From positions 22,646 through 40,001 of the forward strand of contig DHPK01000035.1 of NCBI GenBank assembly GCA_002407845.1: DNA of 17,356 nt. Reading direction: 5' to 3'. Position numbers and translations under genes: made by a program. Below, piece by piece: positions 6,632 to 14,623 of this stretch; position 1 is the first letter of the stretch; every line of letters begins with the position of its first letter. Source of the stretch: Leptolinea sp. UBA5366 (GTDB taxonomy: Bacteria; Chloroflexota; Anaerolineae; Anaerolineales; Anaerolineaceae). The notes under the pieces are model-generated. The model did not search any database. It was given only the letters and a program-made list of their open reading frames with translations, and was not told the origin of the DNA.

Positions 6632-7657
6632 ATGAAAAATAAACTAAATAGCATTTTGCCGCCAGTTGTATTGGTCCTGATTTATTTTCTGATTCAACTC
6701 CTGCTGTCAAAGAAAATCCTGAATCCTTATCATATTCAAATCCTGATGTTTGCTTGCGTCAACATCATGCTGACAGTCAGTTTGAACATCGTGAACGGAT
6801 TTACTGGTCAGTTCTGCATCGGTCATGCCGGGTTCATGTCGTTGGGCGCCTATGGATCAGCCATTATTACGACCATGCTGTTCGGCGGAATGAAGATGGA
6901 TCCCAATCTTCGGATTCCGGTCTTTCTGCTGAGTCTGCTGGTCGGCGGGATCCTTGCTGCAATTGTCGGATTCTTAATCGGCTTGCCGACGTTGAAAATT
7001 AAGGGGGACTACCTCGCGATTGTGACACTGGCATTCGGCGAAATCGTGCGTTCAACGCTGCGTTTGATTGAACCGATTGGAGCGGCAAGAGGAATGATTG
7101 GAATTCCCAAAATAACAAACCTTGCCTGGATGTTTTTCTTCGTGATGATCACTCTGTATATCACGCGCAACTTTGTCTATTCACGTTACGGCAGAGCGAG
7201 CATCGCCATTCGGGATAATGAAATTGCCGCGGACGCGATGGGAATCAACACGACGCGTTACAAAGTCATCGCGTTTGTGTTCGCTGCCTTTATTGCTGGC
7301 GTTGCCGGCGGGCTGTACGCGCATTTGATGACCTTCATCCAGCCAGATTCGTTCAGTTTCGTTAAGTCAAATGAATTGTTGGTTTATTTGTACGCTGGCG
7401 GTTCCGGTTCAATTACTGGTTCTGTTTTAGGAGCGCTGGTTCTGACTATTATTCCTGAAGCCTTACGGTTCCTGGGTAATTTGACCAACTGGCGGATTGT
7501 AATTTATGCTGTGATTCTGGTTCTTATCATGCTGTACAAACCTTCTGGATTGTTCGGCGGAAAAGAGATTTCTTTCTTGAGGATCAATCGTGATTCTTTT
7601 CGGAAGCCATTCAATAAATTCAATGATCCAAAGCTTGCTGACAAGCAGAATTCTTAG
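6632..7657 (+). CDS. livM: LIV-type ABC transporter permease LivM
   Basis: The second channel subunit, 341 residues, with about nine hydrophobic segments. Family hallmarks are GFTGQFCIGHAGFMSLGAYG near residue 60, LPTLKIKGDYLAIVTLAFGE near residue 115, the coupling-loop motif AIRDNEIAADAMGIN near residue 190, and AAFIAGVAGGLYAHL. A hydrophilic tail of about 30 residues (after KPSGLFGG) extends past the last membrane span. The start at 6632 is supported by GAGAGGA just upstream; an earlier in-frame ATG-like start at 6608 would overlap livH and has no ribosome site. It lies 10 nt after livH and 14 nt before livG, so the genes are co-transcribed and probably translationally linked. Confidence 0.92.
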   Translation: MKNKLNSILPPVVLVLIYFLIQLLLSKKILNPYHIQILMFACVNIMLTVSLNIVNGFTGQFCIGHAGFMSLGAYGSAIITTMLFGGMKMDPNLRIPVFLLSLLVGGILAAIVGFLIGLPTLKIKGDYLAIVTLAFGEIVRSTLRLIEPIGAARGMIGIPKITNLAWMFFFVMITLYITRNFVYSRYGRASIAIRDNEIAADAMGINTTRYKVIAFVFAAFIAGVAGGLYAHLMTFIQPDSFSFVKSNELLVYLYAGGSGSITGSVLGALVLTIIPEALRFLGNLTNWRIVIYAVILVLIMLYKPSGLFGGKEISFLRINRDSFRKPFNKFNDPKLADKQNS

Positions 7658-7671
7658 AAGGGAAGAAAAAA

Positions 7672-8448
7672 ATGGCAATTCTGGAAGTTAAGAATTTATC
7701 AATTGAATTTGGCGGCTTGAAAGCTGTTGAGGATTTCAACCTGAGTCTCGAAAAAGGAGAATTGATCGCGATCATTGGACCGAACGGCGCTGGAAAAACA
7801 ACGATTTTCAATATGTTAACTGGAATTTATCCGCCCTCGAATGGCACCATTCATCTGGATGGCGAAAACCTGCTCGGCCGAAAACCTTTTCAGTTTGCAC
7901 AAGCCGGCATTGCGCGCACTTTCCAAAATATTCGTCTCTTCTCCAACGCGTCTGTGATCGATAATGTGAAAATGGCGAACACCGCGGATTCGAATGAGAA
8001 TTTCTTTGAATCGATTTTGCGAACGCCTGGGATGGTTGAAAAAGAGCGCCAGCTTGACGAGCATGCGCTGGAGCTGCTGTCGCTGTTCGGGTTGGAAGGA
8101 CAGGCGGATACGATCGCAAAAAACCTTCCTTACGGCGCCCAGCGCCGTTTGGAGATCGTGCGAGCGTTGATGCTGAATCCGAAGGTGTTGCTGCTTGATG
8201 AACCAGTGGCAGGCATGATCACGACTGAGTTGGATGAAATGGCGCAGCTGGTTAAAGAACTTCGCGAGAAACATGGACAGACGATCATTCTGATTGAACA
8301 CCACATGAATTTTGTCATGCCGATCGTTGACAGAATTATCGTCTTGAATTTTGGTAAAACGATTTCTGAAGGAACTCCTGCGGAAATTCAAAAAGATCCA
8401 CGCGTGATTGAAGCGTATCTGGGCGGAGGTTTCCATGGCAATGCTTGA
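7672..8448 (+). CDS. livG: LIV-type ABC transporter ATPase LivG
   Basis: A 258-aa cytoplasmic ATP-binding subunit. Walker A is GPNGAGKTT (residues 36-44). The LivG-specific GIARTFQNIRLF segment holds the Q-loop. The signature reads LPYGAQRRLEIVRAL, which is the LivG variant rather than canonical LSGGQ. Walker B is VLLLDEPVAGM, and the switch histidine lies in LIEHHMNFVM. The C-terminal EGTPAEIQKDPRVIEAYLG helix is the family ending. An AGGGAAG site precedes the ATG. Its last 14 nt overlap the start of livF, and the livF ribosome site lies inside livG, which indicates translational coupling. It forms the nucleotide-binding pair with LivF. Confidence 0.94.
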   Translation: MAILEVKNLSIEFGGLKAVEDFNLSLEKGELIAIIGPNGAGKTTIFNMLTGIYPPSNGTIHLDGENLLGRKPFQFAQAGIARTFQNIRLFSNASVIDNVKMANTADSNENFFESILRTPGMVEKERQLDEHALELLSLFGLEGQADTIAKNLPYGAQRRLEIVRALMLNPKVLLLDEPVAGMITTELDEMAQLVKELREKHGQTIILIEHHMNFVMPIVDRIIVLNFGKTISEGTPAEIQKDPRVIEAYLGGGFHGNA

Positions 8449-9145
8449 AGTAAAAGATCTGCAAGTCTCCTATGGGGCGATTGCTGCAGTCAGAGGAGTT
8501 TCCTTTGATCTAAACCAGGGCGAAATCATTGCGCTGATCGGTGCAAACGGAGCGGGCAAATCGACAATTCTGCGTACGATTTCAGGCTTGGTTAAATCCA
8601 AATCCGGGAGCATTCGTTTTGCCGACAAGGAATTAACCAAAACGCCTGCCCACAAAATCGTGGCACTGGGGATTGCGCATGTGCCGGAAGGAAGGCACGT
8701 TTTCAGCGGTTTGACCGTTCTGGAGAACCTGAAACTGGGTGCGACCCTGCAGAACGATGAGGCAAGGAAAGAAGAAAATCTCAAACGAGTCTTTTCGATG
8801 TTCCCGCGGCTGGAAGAACGCATCACGCAGAAAGCAGGGACGCTCTCCGGCGGTGAACAACAGATGCTCGCGTTGGGTCGGGCGATCATGACTGACGGAA
8901 AATTGATGCTGCTGGATGAACCCTCGATGGGGTTGGCTCCGATTATCGTTGAGGAGATTTTCGAAAACATCCTGCGAATTAATAAAAACGGAACCAGCAT
9001 TTTACTGATCGAGCAAAATGCCAATTTGGCTCTGGCTGTTTCATCAAGGGCATACGTTCTTGAAAATGGCATCATTACGATTGAAGGCGATTCGAAAGAA
9101 TTGCTGGTAGATGAACGAGTTAAAAATGCATATTTAGGAGCATAG
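8435..9145 (+). CDS. livF: LIV-type ABC transporter ATPase LivF
   Basis: The second cytoplasmic ATPase, 236 residues. Walker A is GANGAGKST (from residue 36). The segment GIAHVPEGRHVFSGLTV contains the family Q-loop region. The signature is LSGGEQQMLALGRA, Walker B is LMLLDEPSMGLAP, and the switch region LLIEQNANLAL carries Gln in place of His, which is usual for LivF. The start at 8435 is fixed by GGAGGT five bases upstream within livG; a longer frame from 8408 would lack a ribosome site and overlap livG by 41 nt. The next gene starts three nucleotides after the stop. Confidence 0.94.
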   Translation: MAMLEVKDLQVSYGAIAAVRGVSFDLNQGEIIALIGANGAGKSTILRTISGLVKSKSGSIRFADKELTKTPAHKIVALGIAHVPEGRHVFSGLTVLENLKLGATLQNDEARKEENLKRVFSMFPRLEERITQKAGTLSGGEQQMLALGRAIMTDGKLMLLDEPSMGLAPIIVEEIFENILRINKNGTSILLIEQNANLALAVSSRAYVLENGIITIEGDSKELLVDERVKNAYLGA

Positions 9146-9148
9146 AAA

Positions 9149-10309
9149 ATGAGCAAAAACCTTGAATTATCTAATTTGGTGAGATCTTCCGGTGGATCGA
9201 TTATTCGTAAAATGTTCAATGAGTCGCTGAAAATTACGGATAAAGTAAATTTCACTGTCGGCGAGCCCGATTTTATTACGCCTCAGCCGATCATTGATGC
9301 TGCCTGCAGAGGCTGGCAGGCTGGTTTGACCCACTACACACCAAATGCGGGCATCCTTGAATTGCGTCAGGAAATTGCCAAATATGAAACGAAACTGGAT
9401 CCGGATCCCGAATCTCAGGTGATCATTACCGCCGGCGGGACTGAAGCGATTCAGCTCGCGTTGTTCACGCTGGTAAATCCGGGTGAAGAAGTGATCATGA
9501 TCACACCGACCTGGCCAAATTATTTTGGACAGATCAGCATGTGCGGCGGGAAAGTAAAGACGGTCGAAGTTTCTGAAGAAAACGGCTTTATCGCAACACC
9601 TGAAGAGCTCAAACAGGCGATCACCAAGAATACGAAAGCGATCATCATTAACTCTCCTTCCAACCCGACCGGTGCAGTCGTCAATCCTGAAACAATCAAA
9701 GCGTATGCTGAGATTATTGCTAATGAGGACGTTTTTGTGATCACCGATGAAGTCTATAACCGCATCGTTTATGATGGAGAATCTTTCAGCAGTTTGACCG
9801 ATTTTCCGGAACTGAAAAACAAAATCGTCTACATCAACAGTTTCTCGAAAATGTTCGCGATGACCGGCTGGCGGCTGGGATATGCAATCAGCACGCCGGA
9901 GATCGTTCAAAATATGATCAAAATGCATGAGAATGGCGCGTCCTGCCTGTCCGGACCAAGTCAGATGGGCGCTGCGGAAGCACTGCGCTCCTGCCAGGAT
10001 GACATCGAACGCATGCGCTCGATCTATGAGAAGCGGCGGAATCTGATTTATGAAATGGTCAATGATATTGACGGAATTTCTTGCATCCGGCCGAAAGGCG
10101 CCTTCTATGCATTTGTAAATATCAAAGAAACCGGGATGTCCTCAGAGGAATTTTGCATGAGCCTGCTGAAAAAGGCCGGCGTTGTGGGCGTTCCCGGCTC
10201 AGGTTTTGGCTCGAATGGAGAAGGGTATGTGCGTTTCTCTTATGCAACTTCTGAGGAGAACATCATTGAAGGCTTCAAGCGCGTCCGGAAATTCATGGAA
10301 AGTCTGTAA
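9149..10309 (+). CDS. Class I/II PLP-dependent aminotransferase
   Basis: A 386-aa fold-type I aminotransferase of the aspartate aminotransferase superfamily. NFTVGEPDFITPQPI is the substrate-entry N-terminal motif. The cofactor site includes TAGGTEAIQLA, the tryptophan-containing TPTWPNY stacking segment, NSPSNPTGAV with the substrate-binding Asn, DEVYNRIVYDG, and the Schiff-base Lys K234 in NSFSKMFAMTGWRLGY. YVRFSYATSEENI holds the carboxylate-binding Arg. It would exchange an amino group between an amino acid and a 2-oxo acid; the substrate cannot be read from these motifs. Sequence class and position in an amino-acid-type importer operon suggest that it deaminates the imported compound, or uses the pyruvate made by the KDPG aldolase as acceptor. 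AGGAG lies 9 nt before the ATG, within livF. Confidence 0.9.
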   Translation: MSKNLELSNLVRSSGGSIIRKMFNESLKITDKVNFTVGEPDFITPQPIIDAACRGWQAGLTHYTPNAGILELRQEIAKYETKLDPDPESQVIITAGGTEAIQLALFTLVNPGEEVIMITPTWPNYFGQISMCGGKVKTVEVSEENGFIATPEELKQAITKNTKAIIINSPSNPTGAVVNPETIKAYAEIIANEDVFVITDEVYNRIVYDGESFSSLTDFPELKNKIVYINSFSKMFAMTGWRLGYAISTPEIVQNMIKMHENGASCLSGPSQMGAAEALRSCQDDIERMRSIYEKRRNLIYEMVNDIDGISCIRPKGAFYAFVNIKETGMSSEEFCMSLLKKAGVVGVPGSGFGSNGEGYVRFSYATSEENIIEGFKRVRKFMESL

Positions 10310-10321
10310 AGGGGAATTCAA

Positions 10322-11344
10322 ATGAGTAAAGTTGTCAGTTTTGGCGAGGTGATGCTGAGATTCAATCCCGAAGGGTATTTGCGGATTGTTCAAGCCGATC
10401 GATTTATGATTTCGTTCGCTGGAGCCGAGGCGAATGTTGCTGTTTCACTTGCAAATTATGGGATCAACGCAGCTTTTGTTTGCAAAGTCCCTGCCCATGA
10501 ATTGGGAGATGCCTGTGTAAACGACCTGCGCAAATACGGTGTGGATACCTCGTTCATTCTGCGGGGTGGAGATCGGCTCGGAACTTATTATGTCGAAAAA
10601 GGCGCGTCCCAGCGTGGTTCCAAGGTTATTTACGACCGAGCTTATTCTTCGATCGCTATGGCAGAACCGAATGAGTTCGATTGGGATAAAATCTTTGAGG
10701 GTGCGGACTGGTTCCATTTTACCGGAATCACGCCTGCGCTGAGCGATAATATGGCGAAGGCGTGTGAGGACGCCTGCAAGGCTGCCAAAGCCCGCGGCAT
10801 CAAGATCAGCTGTGACCTGAATTTTCGCAAGAAACTTTGGTCAAAGGAAAAGGCTGGAAAAGTGATGAGCGGACTGATGCAGTATGTCGATGTCTGCATC
10901 GCGAATGAGGAAGATGCTCATGATGTGTTTGGAATCCAGGCTCCCGAAACCGATGTGAAGCAAGGCATTCTATCCCCGGAAGGCTATAAATGGGTCGCTA
11001 AGAAATTAGCTGAGCATTTTAACTTTGAAGCCGTTGCAATTACCCTGCGCAGCAGCATTTCAGCAAATGATAATCTTTGGTCCGGCATGTATTATAAGAA
11101 TAATGAGTTTTACTTCTCACGGGAATATTCGATTCACATTGTCGACCGGGTCGGCGGCGGAGATTCCTTTGGCGCAGGGCTGATTTATTCCGAACTGAAA
11201 GGCTCCGATCCCCAGACCGCGCTGGAATTTGCAGTTGGCGCATCTTGTCTGAAACAATCGATTGAATATGATTTCAATCAGGTCAAAGTGCAGGAAGTCG
11301 AAGCGTTGGTAGGCGGAGACGTCACTGGCAGAGTCCAGCGATAA
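10322..11344 (+). CDS. kdgK: 2-keto-3-deoxygluconate (KDG) kinase, PfkB family
   Basis: A 340-aa ribokinase/PfkB sugar kinase that would phosphorylate 2-keto-3-deoxygluconate to KDPG, feeding the aldolase encoded at 2569-3222. The KDG-kinase-type N-terminus is evident (FGEVMLRFNPEGYLRIVQAD, then FAGAEANVAVSLANYG), as are GVDTSFILRGGDRLGTYYVE in the sugar-binding lid, DLNFRKKLWS, and the ATP/catalytic loop DRVGGGDSFGAGL with the base D281. The GGGD form replaces the commoner GAGD and is frequent in this subgroup. Length is normal. An AAGGGG site precedes the ATG, 12 nt after the aminotransferase stop. It is the last gene of the operon, before a strong terminator. Confidence 0.9.
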   Translation: MSKVVSFGEVMLRFNPEGYLRIVQADRFMISFAGAEANVAVSLANYGINAAFVCKVPAHELGDACVNDLRKYGVDTSFILRGGDRLGTYYVEKGASQRGSKVIYDRAYSSIAMAEPNEFDWDKIFEGADWFHFTGITPALSDNMAKACEDACKAAKARGIKISCDLNFRKKLWSKEKAGKVMSGLMQYVDVCIANEEDAHDVFGIQAPETDVKQGILSPEGYKWVAKKLAEHFNFEAVAITLRSSISANDNLWSGMYYKNNEFYFSREYSIHIVDRVGGGDSFGAGLIYSELKGSDPQTALEFAVGASCLKQSIEYDFNQVKVQEVEALVGGDVTGRVQR

Positions 11345-11368
11345 CGCAAACTCGTATAAGATAATCAG

Positions 11369-11400
11369 AAAAACGAGGCTTCATTTGAAGCCTCGTTTTT
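11369..11400. terminator. Strong bidirectional Rho-independent terminator
   Basis: A perfect 14-bp stem (AAAAACGAGGCTTC, 11369-11382, with GAAGCCTCGTTTTT, 11387-11400) has an ATTT loop. The A-rich left arm and T-rich right arm let it act in both directions. It ends the transporter/KDG kinase operon 24 nt after its stop and the leftward SHMT-GcvT gene, whose stop lies at 11417. Confidence 0.95.
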
Positions 11401-11416
11401 GTATGGAAATTTGGTT

Positions 11417-14400
11417 TTACAGTTTTGGATAGCGGCTGATGACGGTCGCTGTGCCCGGCAGTGTTGTGCGGTCGCCCGGCTGCAGCTCAGCGGGTTCTTT
11501 CAGCGCAGCCCGGCTGCTGTTTTGATAGATGAAAAGCGGTGTGCCCTCGGCTTTCGCAGCGCGTTCAACCATTGCCAGCCCGATAATGAAGCCGTCTTTG
11601 TCCATTGAGCAGCTGGAGACCTGACCAATGACTTTCCCTTTTGCATCCATAACAGGATCTTGCGGATGCGCCAGCCGGACATTTTTCTCGTCGAAGCGGA
11701 AGCGCACGACTTCGCGGGTTTGATTCTTTTCGTCCTCAAGATATGCATCCCGCCCGATGAACCAAGGTTTATACGTTTTTACAAAGTGAGCGAACCCAGC
11801 TTCATTAGTTTTGTAATTCTGTGGACCGGCTAATTCATGTCCGTAAAGCGGCAGCCCGGCTTCAATCCGCAGCGAATCGCGGGCGCCAAGTCCGCAGGGT
11901 TTTAGCCCAAAGGGTTTACCGGCAGCCAGCAGTCTGTCCCAGAGTTCCGGAAGCCTGTCAGGGTGGATGAAAAGTTCATACGAAATCCGTTCACCGGTGT
12001 AGCCAGTGCGTGCTAGCCAGAGATCAAATCCGCCCAGCGTGAGCTGGCAGATATGTCCTTTCGCCAATTTATCGAGTTTGCGCCGGTCAGCGTCTGAGCA
12101 ACCCAGTGCCAGCAGAATCTGCTGCGATGCTTTGCCCTGCAGTGCGATATCCGCGAGCATTCGCTCCCCAAGTTCGGGGTTGCGCAGGTTTTCGAGCAGC
12201 GCGTTGCGTCCGAATGCGCGGGCGGTCGGTGCTTTGCGATCGATCAGAACTTTGTCGTCTTTGACGGCATTCAGCCATGCCCAGTCTTTATCGTCGTTAG
12301 CAGCGTTGACAACAACCAGATAGCGCTCGGGCTCGATTGCATAAACGATCAAGTCATCGATAACATTCGCATCCGGGTCAAGCAGGTGCGTATAGCAGGT
12401 ATCGCCAAGCTCAAGCGCGGCGATGTCATTCCCGCAGACGCTGTCAAGGAAAACGCAGGCATCTGGACCGGAGACGGAATAGATGCCCATGTGCGAGACA
12501 TCGAACAGACCGGCTGCGCTGCGGACTGCCTGATGTTCCTCTCGAATCGAGGTGTACCAAAGGGGCATTTCCCAACCTGCAAAGAGAACCATTTTCGCTC
12601 CAAGCGCAATGTGATTGTAATAAAGCGTGGTCTTTTTTGGTTCAGCATCTGACTCGGCAAATCGTGAGAAATCGAATTCCGGCAGACCGGACCCTTCCTT
12701 ATTCTGCCTGCCAATCGCATATGGCTTTTCAAATTCGCTGTTGAGTGTTTCGTGCCCTTTTTCCGGGTAGCATTCACTGATGAAAACAGGTCCCGGCAGC
12801 CGCTTGCGCAGATCATCATCAAAACCGATGAAACCATCGGACAGATCACGCAGCCAGGCAGCTGTTTTTCCTGTTTGCGCTGTCGGGCAGCTGAACTGAT
12901 AACCGGTTTCAGCGTAGAGCAGTTTGCCCTCTACCACCTCGCCGGCGACAGATAAATGGGCGTCCTGATATTCATTGCGTTCGAGTGCTTCTGCATCGCT
13001 GTGAAAGGCATAGTTGATAAATTCTTTTGCTAAATCACCGGAGATCAGAAGTGAAGAAAGACCGTCTTCAGAACGAAATTCATCATCGATATAATAAAAA
13101 TGCGGATAGCCAAATTCAGCGGTGTGATTCAATTCTGTATGGGCTTCGCACAAAGCGCGAACCCGCGTCTTGCAATCTTCGAAAGTGTTGAAATCGACTT
13201 TGGCGCGGGCAAGCCAGCCTTTCGCGCCTGGAATGCTGTAAGGGTGGATGGCATAAAGCAGGTCGGCAATAATGTCTCCCAGCTTGACCATGTCGTCTTC
13301 TTTCAGTCCGATCTGGGTAATGCAGGGCGTTCCTAGGCGGATGCCGCTGGCACGCAAAGCGGATTTGTCGCCCGGGATTGTGTTGCGGTTGAGCACGATC
13401 CCGGCGTTGTCCAAAATCCGGGCTGCCATATCGCCTGTCAGCTGCGTGCCGTCCTTTCCTTTGAATGGCTTGCAGTCGATCAGCAGCATATGGCTGTCAG
13501 AACCGTTGTAGGCGATCTGGACGCTGCGAGCCTGGAGCTGGCGAATCAGAGCCTGTGTATTGTTGAGAATTTGTTGTTGGTAATTCTTGAATTCATGAGT
13601 CATCGCGAGTTTGAAATTGGTCGCGAGCGAAGCAAAAACTTGCGTGTGCGGGCCACCCTGTTCGCCCGGGAAAACGGCTTTATCCAGCCGTTTCGCGAAA
13701 TCTGACCGCGTGGTCAGGATGACAGCACCGCGCGGACCTGAAAGTGTTTTGTGAGTTGTGAAGGTGATCGCGTCCGCATAGCCAACCGGTGATGGAACGA
13801 CACCGGCAGCAACCAGTCCGGCGATGTGGGCTATATCTGCCATTAAAATTGCGCCGACTTTGTCGCAAATTTCGCGGTATCGCTTCCAGTCAGGAATAAA
13901 CGGATAGGAGGTATATCCCGCAATCACCATCGCCGGTTTGTGTTCAAGCGCCAGTCTTTCGATTTCGTCATAATCCAATCGCTGGGTTTCCGGATCGACG
14001 GTGTAGTGGACGATGTTGTAGAGCATACCGGTTCGGTTAACCGGGCTGCCGTGTGTCAGGTGACCGCCATGTAGCAAATCCATTGCCAGCACTGTGTCAC
14101 CGGGATTGATCAGATGGTAAACGGCATTATTTGCCGGCGCGCCTGACAGAGGCTGAACGTTGACATAAAGATCATCGGCTGTGACCTGATCGGTCGCGAA
14201 GAGTTCAGCGCAGCGGCGCCGTGCCAGCGGTTCAATGATGTCAACATATTCGACACCCTTGTAATAACGCGGGTCTGAATTCCGGCGGTAATCACCGAGG
14301 CGGGCTTTGTAGTCAAGAATTTCATTTTCGGACAACCAGCGGCTTGATTCGGCTGGATAACCTTCTGCATAAACGTTTTGGAATACTGAACTGAGCGATT

Positions 14401-14539
14401 GCCTGACAGGGGCAGGAGCGAATGACTCACTCGGGATCATGATCAATTTTCGTTTTTGTCTTTCTTCTTCCAGGCGCGTCACAAAACTGACGGCGTCGTC
14501 TATCTCAGTAAGTTCACCATCGAATCGATAGTTTTCCAT
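11417..14539 (-). CDS. Fusion of serine hydroxymethyltransferase and glycine-cleavage T-protein (GlyA-GcvT), 1040 aa
   Basis: Residues 1 to about 470 are a complete SHMT (glycine/serine interconversion with tetrahydrofolate). They include MIPSESFAP, the NVYAEGYP motif, LSGAPANNAVYHLINPGD, HGGHLTHGSP, ADIAHIAGLVAAGV and the PLP lysine K264 in THKTLSGPRGAV. Residues about 637-1040 are a complete aminomethyltransferase (GcvT): HIALGAKMVLFAGWEMPLWY, FDVSHMG, NVIDDLIVY (acidic pair D728-D729), VNAANDDKDWAWL, TGYTGE and GLGARDSLRIEAGLPLYGHE. Residues about 470-636 form a middle module resembling a decayed T-protein N-terminal part (see findings). The ATG at 14539 follows AGGAGG by 8 nt; a TTG 36 nt earlier has no such site. 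Both halves use 5,10-methylene-THF, so the fusion could pass the one-carbon unit from glycine cleavage straight to serine synthesis. No gcvH, gcvP or lpd gene lies in the window. Confidence 0.93.
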   Translation of the reverse strand: MENYRFDGELTEIDDAVSFVTRLEEERQKRKLIMIPSESFAPAPVRQSLSSVFQNVYAEGYPAESSRWLSENEILDYKARLGDYRRNSDPRYYKGVEYVDIIEPLARRRCAELFATDQVTADDLYVNVQPLSGAPANNAVYHLINPGDTVLAMDLLHGGHLTHGSPVNRTGMLYNIVHYTVDPETQRLDYDEIERLALEHKPAMVIAGYTSYPFIPDWKRYREICDKVGAILMADIAHIAGLVAAGVVPSPVGYADAITFTTHKTLSGPRGAVILTTRSDFAKRLDKAVFPGEQGGPHTQVFASLATNFKLAMTHEFKNYQQQILNNTQALIRQLQARSVQIAYNGSDSHMLLIDCKPFKGKDGTQLTGDMAARILDNAGIVLNRNTIPGDKSALRASGIRLGTPCITQIGLKEDDMVKLGDIIADLLYAIHPYSIPGAKGWLARAKVDFNTFEDCKTRVRALCEAHTELNHTAEFGYPHFYYIDDEFRSEDGLSSLLISGDLAKEFINYAFHSDAEALERNEYQDAHLSVAGEVVEGKLLYAETGYQFSCPTAQTGKTAAWLRDLSDGFIGFDDDLRKRLPGPVFISECYPEKGHETLNSEFEKPYAIGRQNKEGSGLPEFDFSRFAESDAEPKKTTLYYNHIALGAKMVLFAGWEMPLWYTSIREEHQAVRSAAGLFDVSHMGIYSVSGPDACVFLDSVCGNDIAALELGDTCYTHLLDPDANVIDDLIVYAIEPERYLVVVNAANDDKDWAWLNAVKDDKVLIDRKAPTARAFGRNALLENLRNPELGERMLADIALQGKASQQILLALGCSDADRRKLDKLAKGHICQLTLGGFDLWLARTGYTGERISYELFIHPDRLPELWDRLLAAGKPFGLKPCGLGARDSLRIEAGLPLYGHELAGPQNYKTNEAGFAHFVKTYKPWFIGRDAYLEDEKNQTREVVRFRFDEKNVRLAHPQDPVMDAKGKVIGQVSSCSMDKDGFIIGLAMVERAAKAEGTPLFIYQNSSRAALKEPAELQPGDRTTLPGTATVISRYPKL

Positions 14540-14623
14540 TGGAAAATCCTCCTCATTGAATCCGTAAATTGTCAATCTTTTAATTTTACCGTTTAATCAG
14601 CCGCTGATCATTCAATTATGCAA

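Noticed and set aside
8470..9255. 261-codon minus-strand frame opposite livF
   Set aside because: It is fully antisense to livF, which has all ATPase motifs; the translated product is serine-rich with no recognisable domain, typical of a shadow frame.
9167..9928. 253-codon minus-strand frame opposite the aminotransferase gene
   Set aside because: Rich in Arg, Asp and Phe without domain motifs and antisense to a clear PLP enzyme; a shadow.
14596..14608. Small hairpin ATCAG-CCG-CTGAT after the hydrolase gene as a terminator
   Set aside because: Only 5 bp with a 3-nt loop and no T run on the minus strand; too weak to call, so the hydrolase and SHMT-GcvT genes may be co-transcribed.
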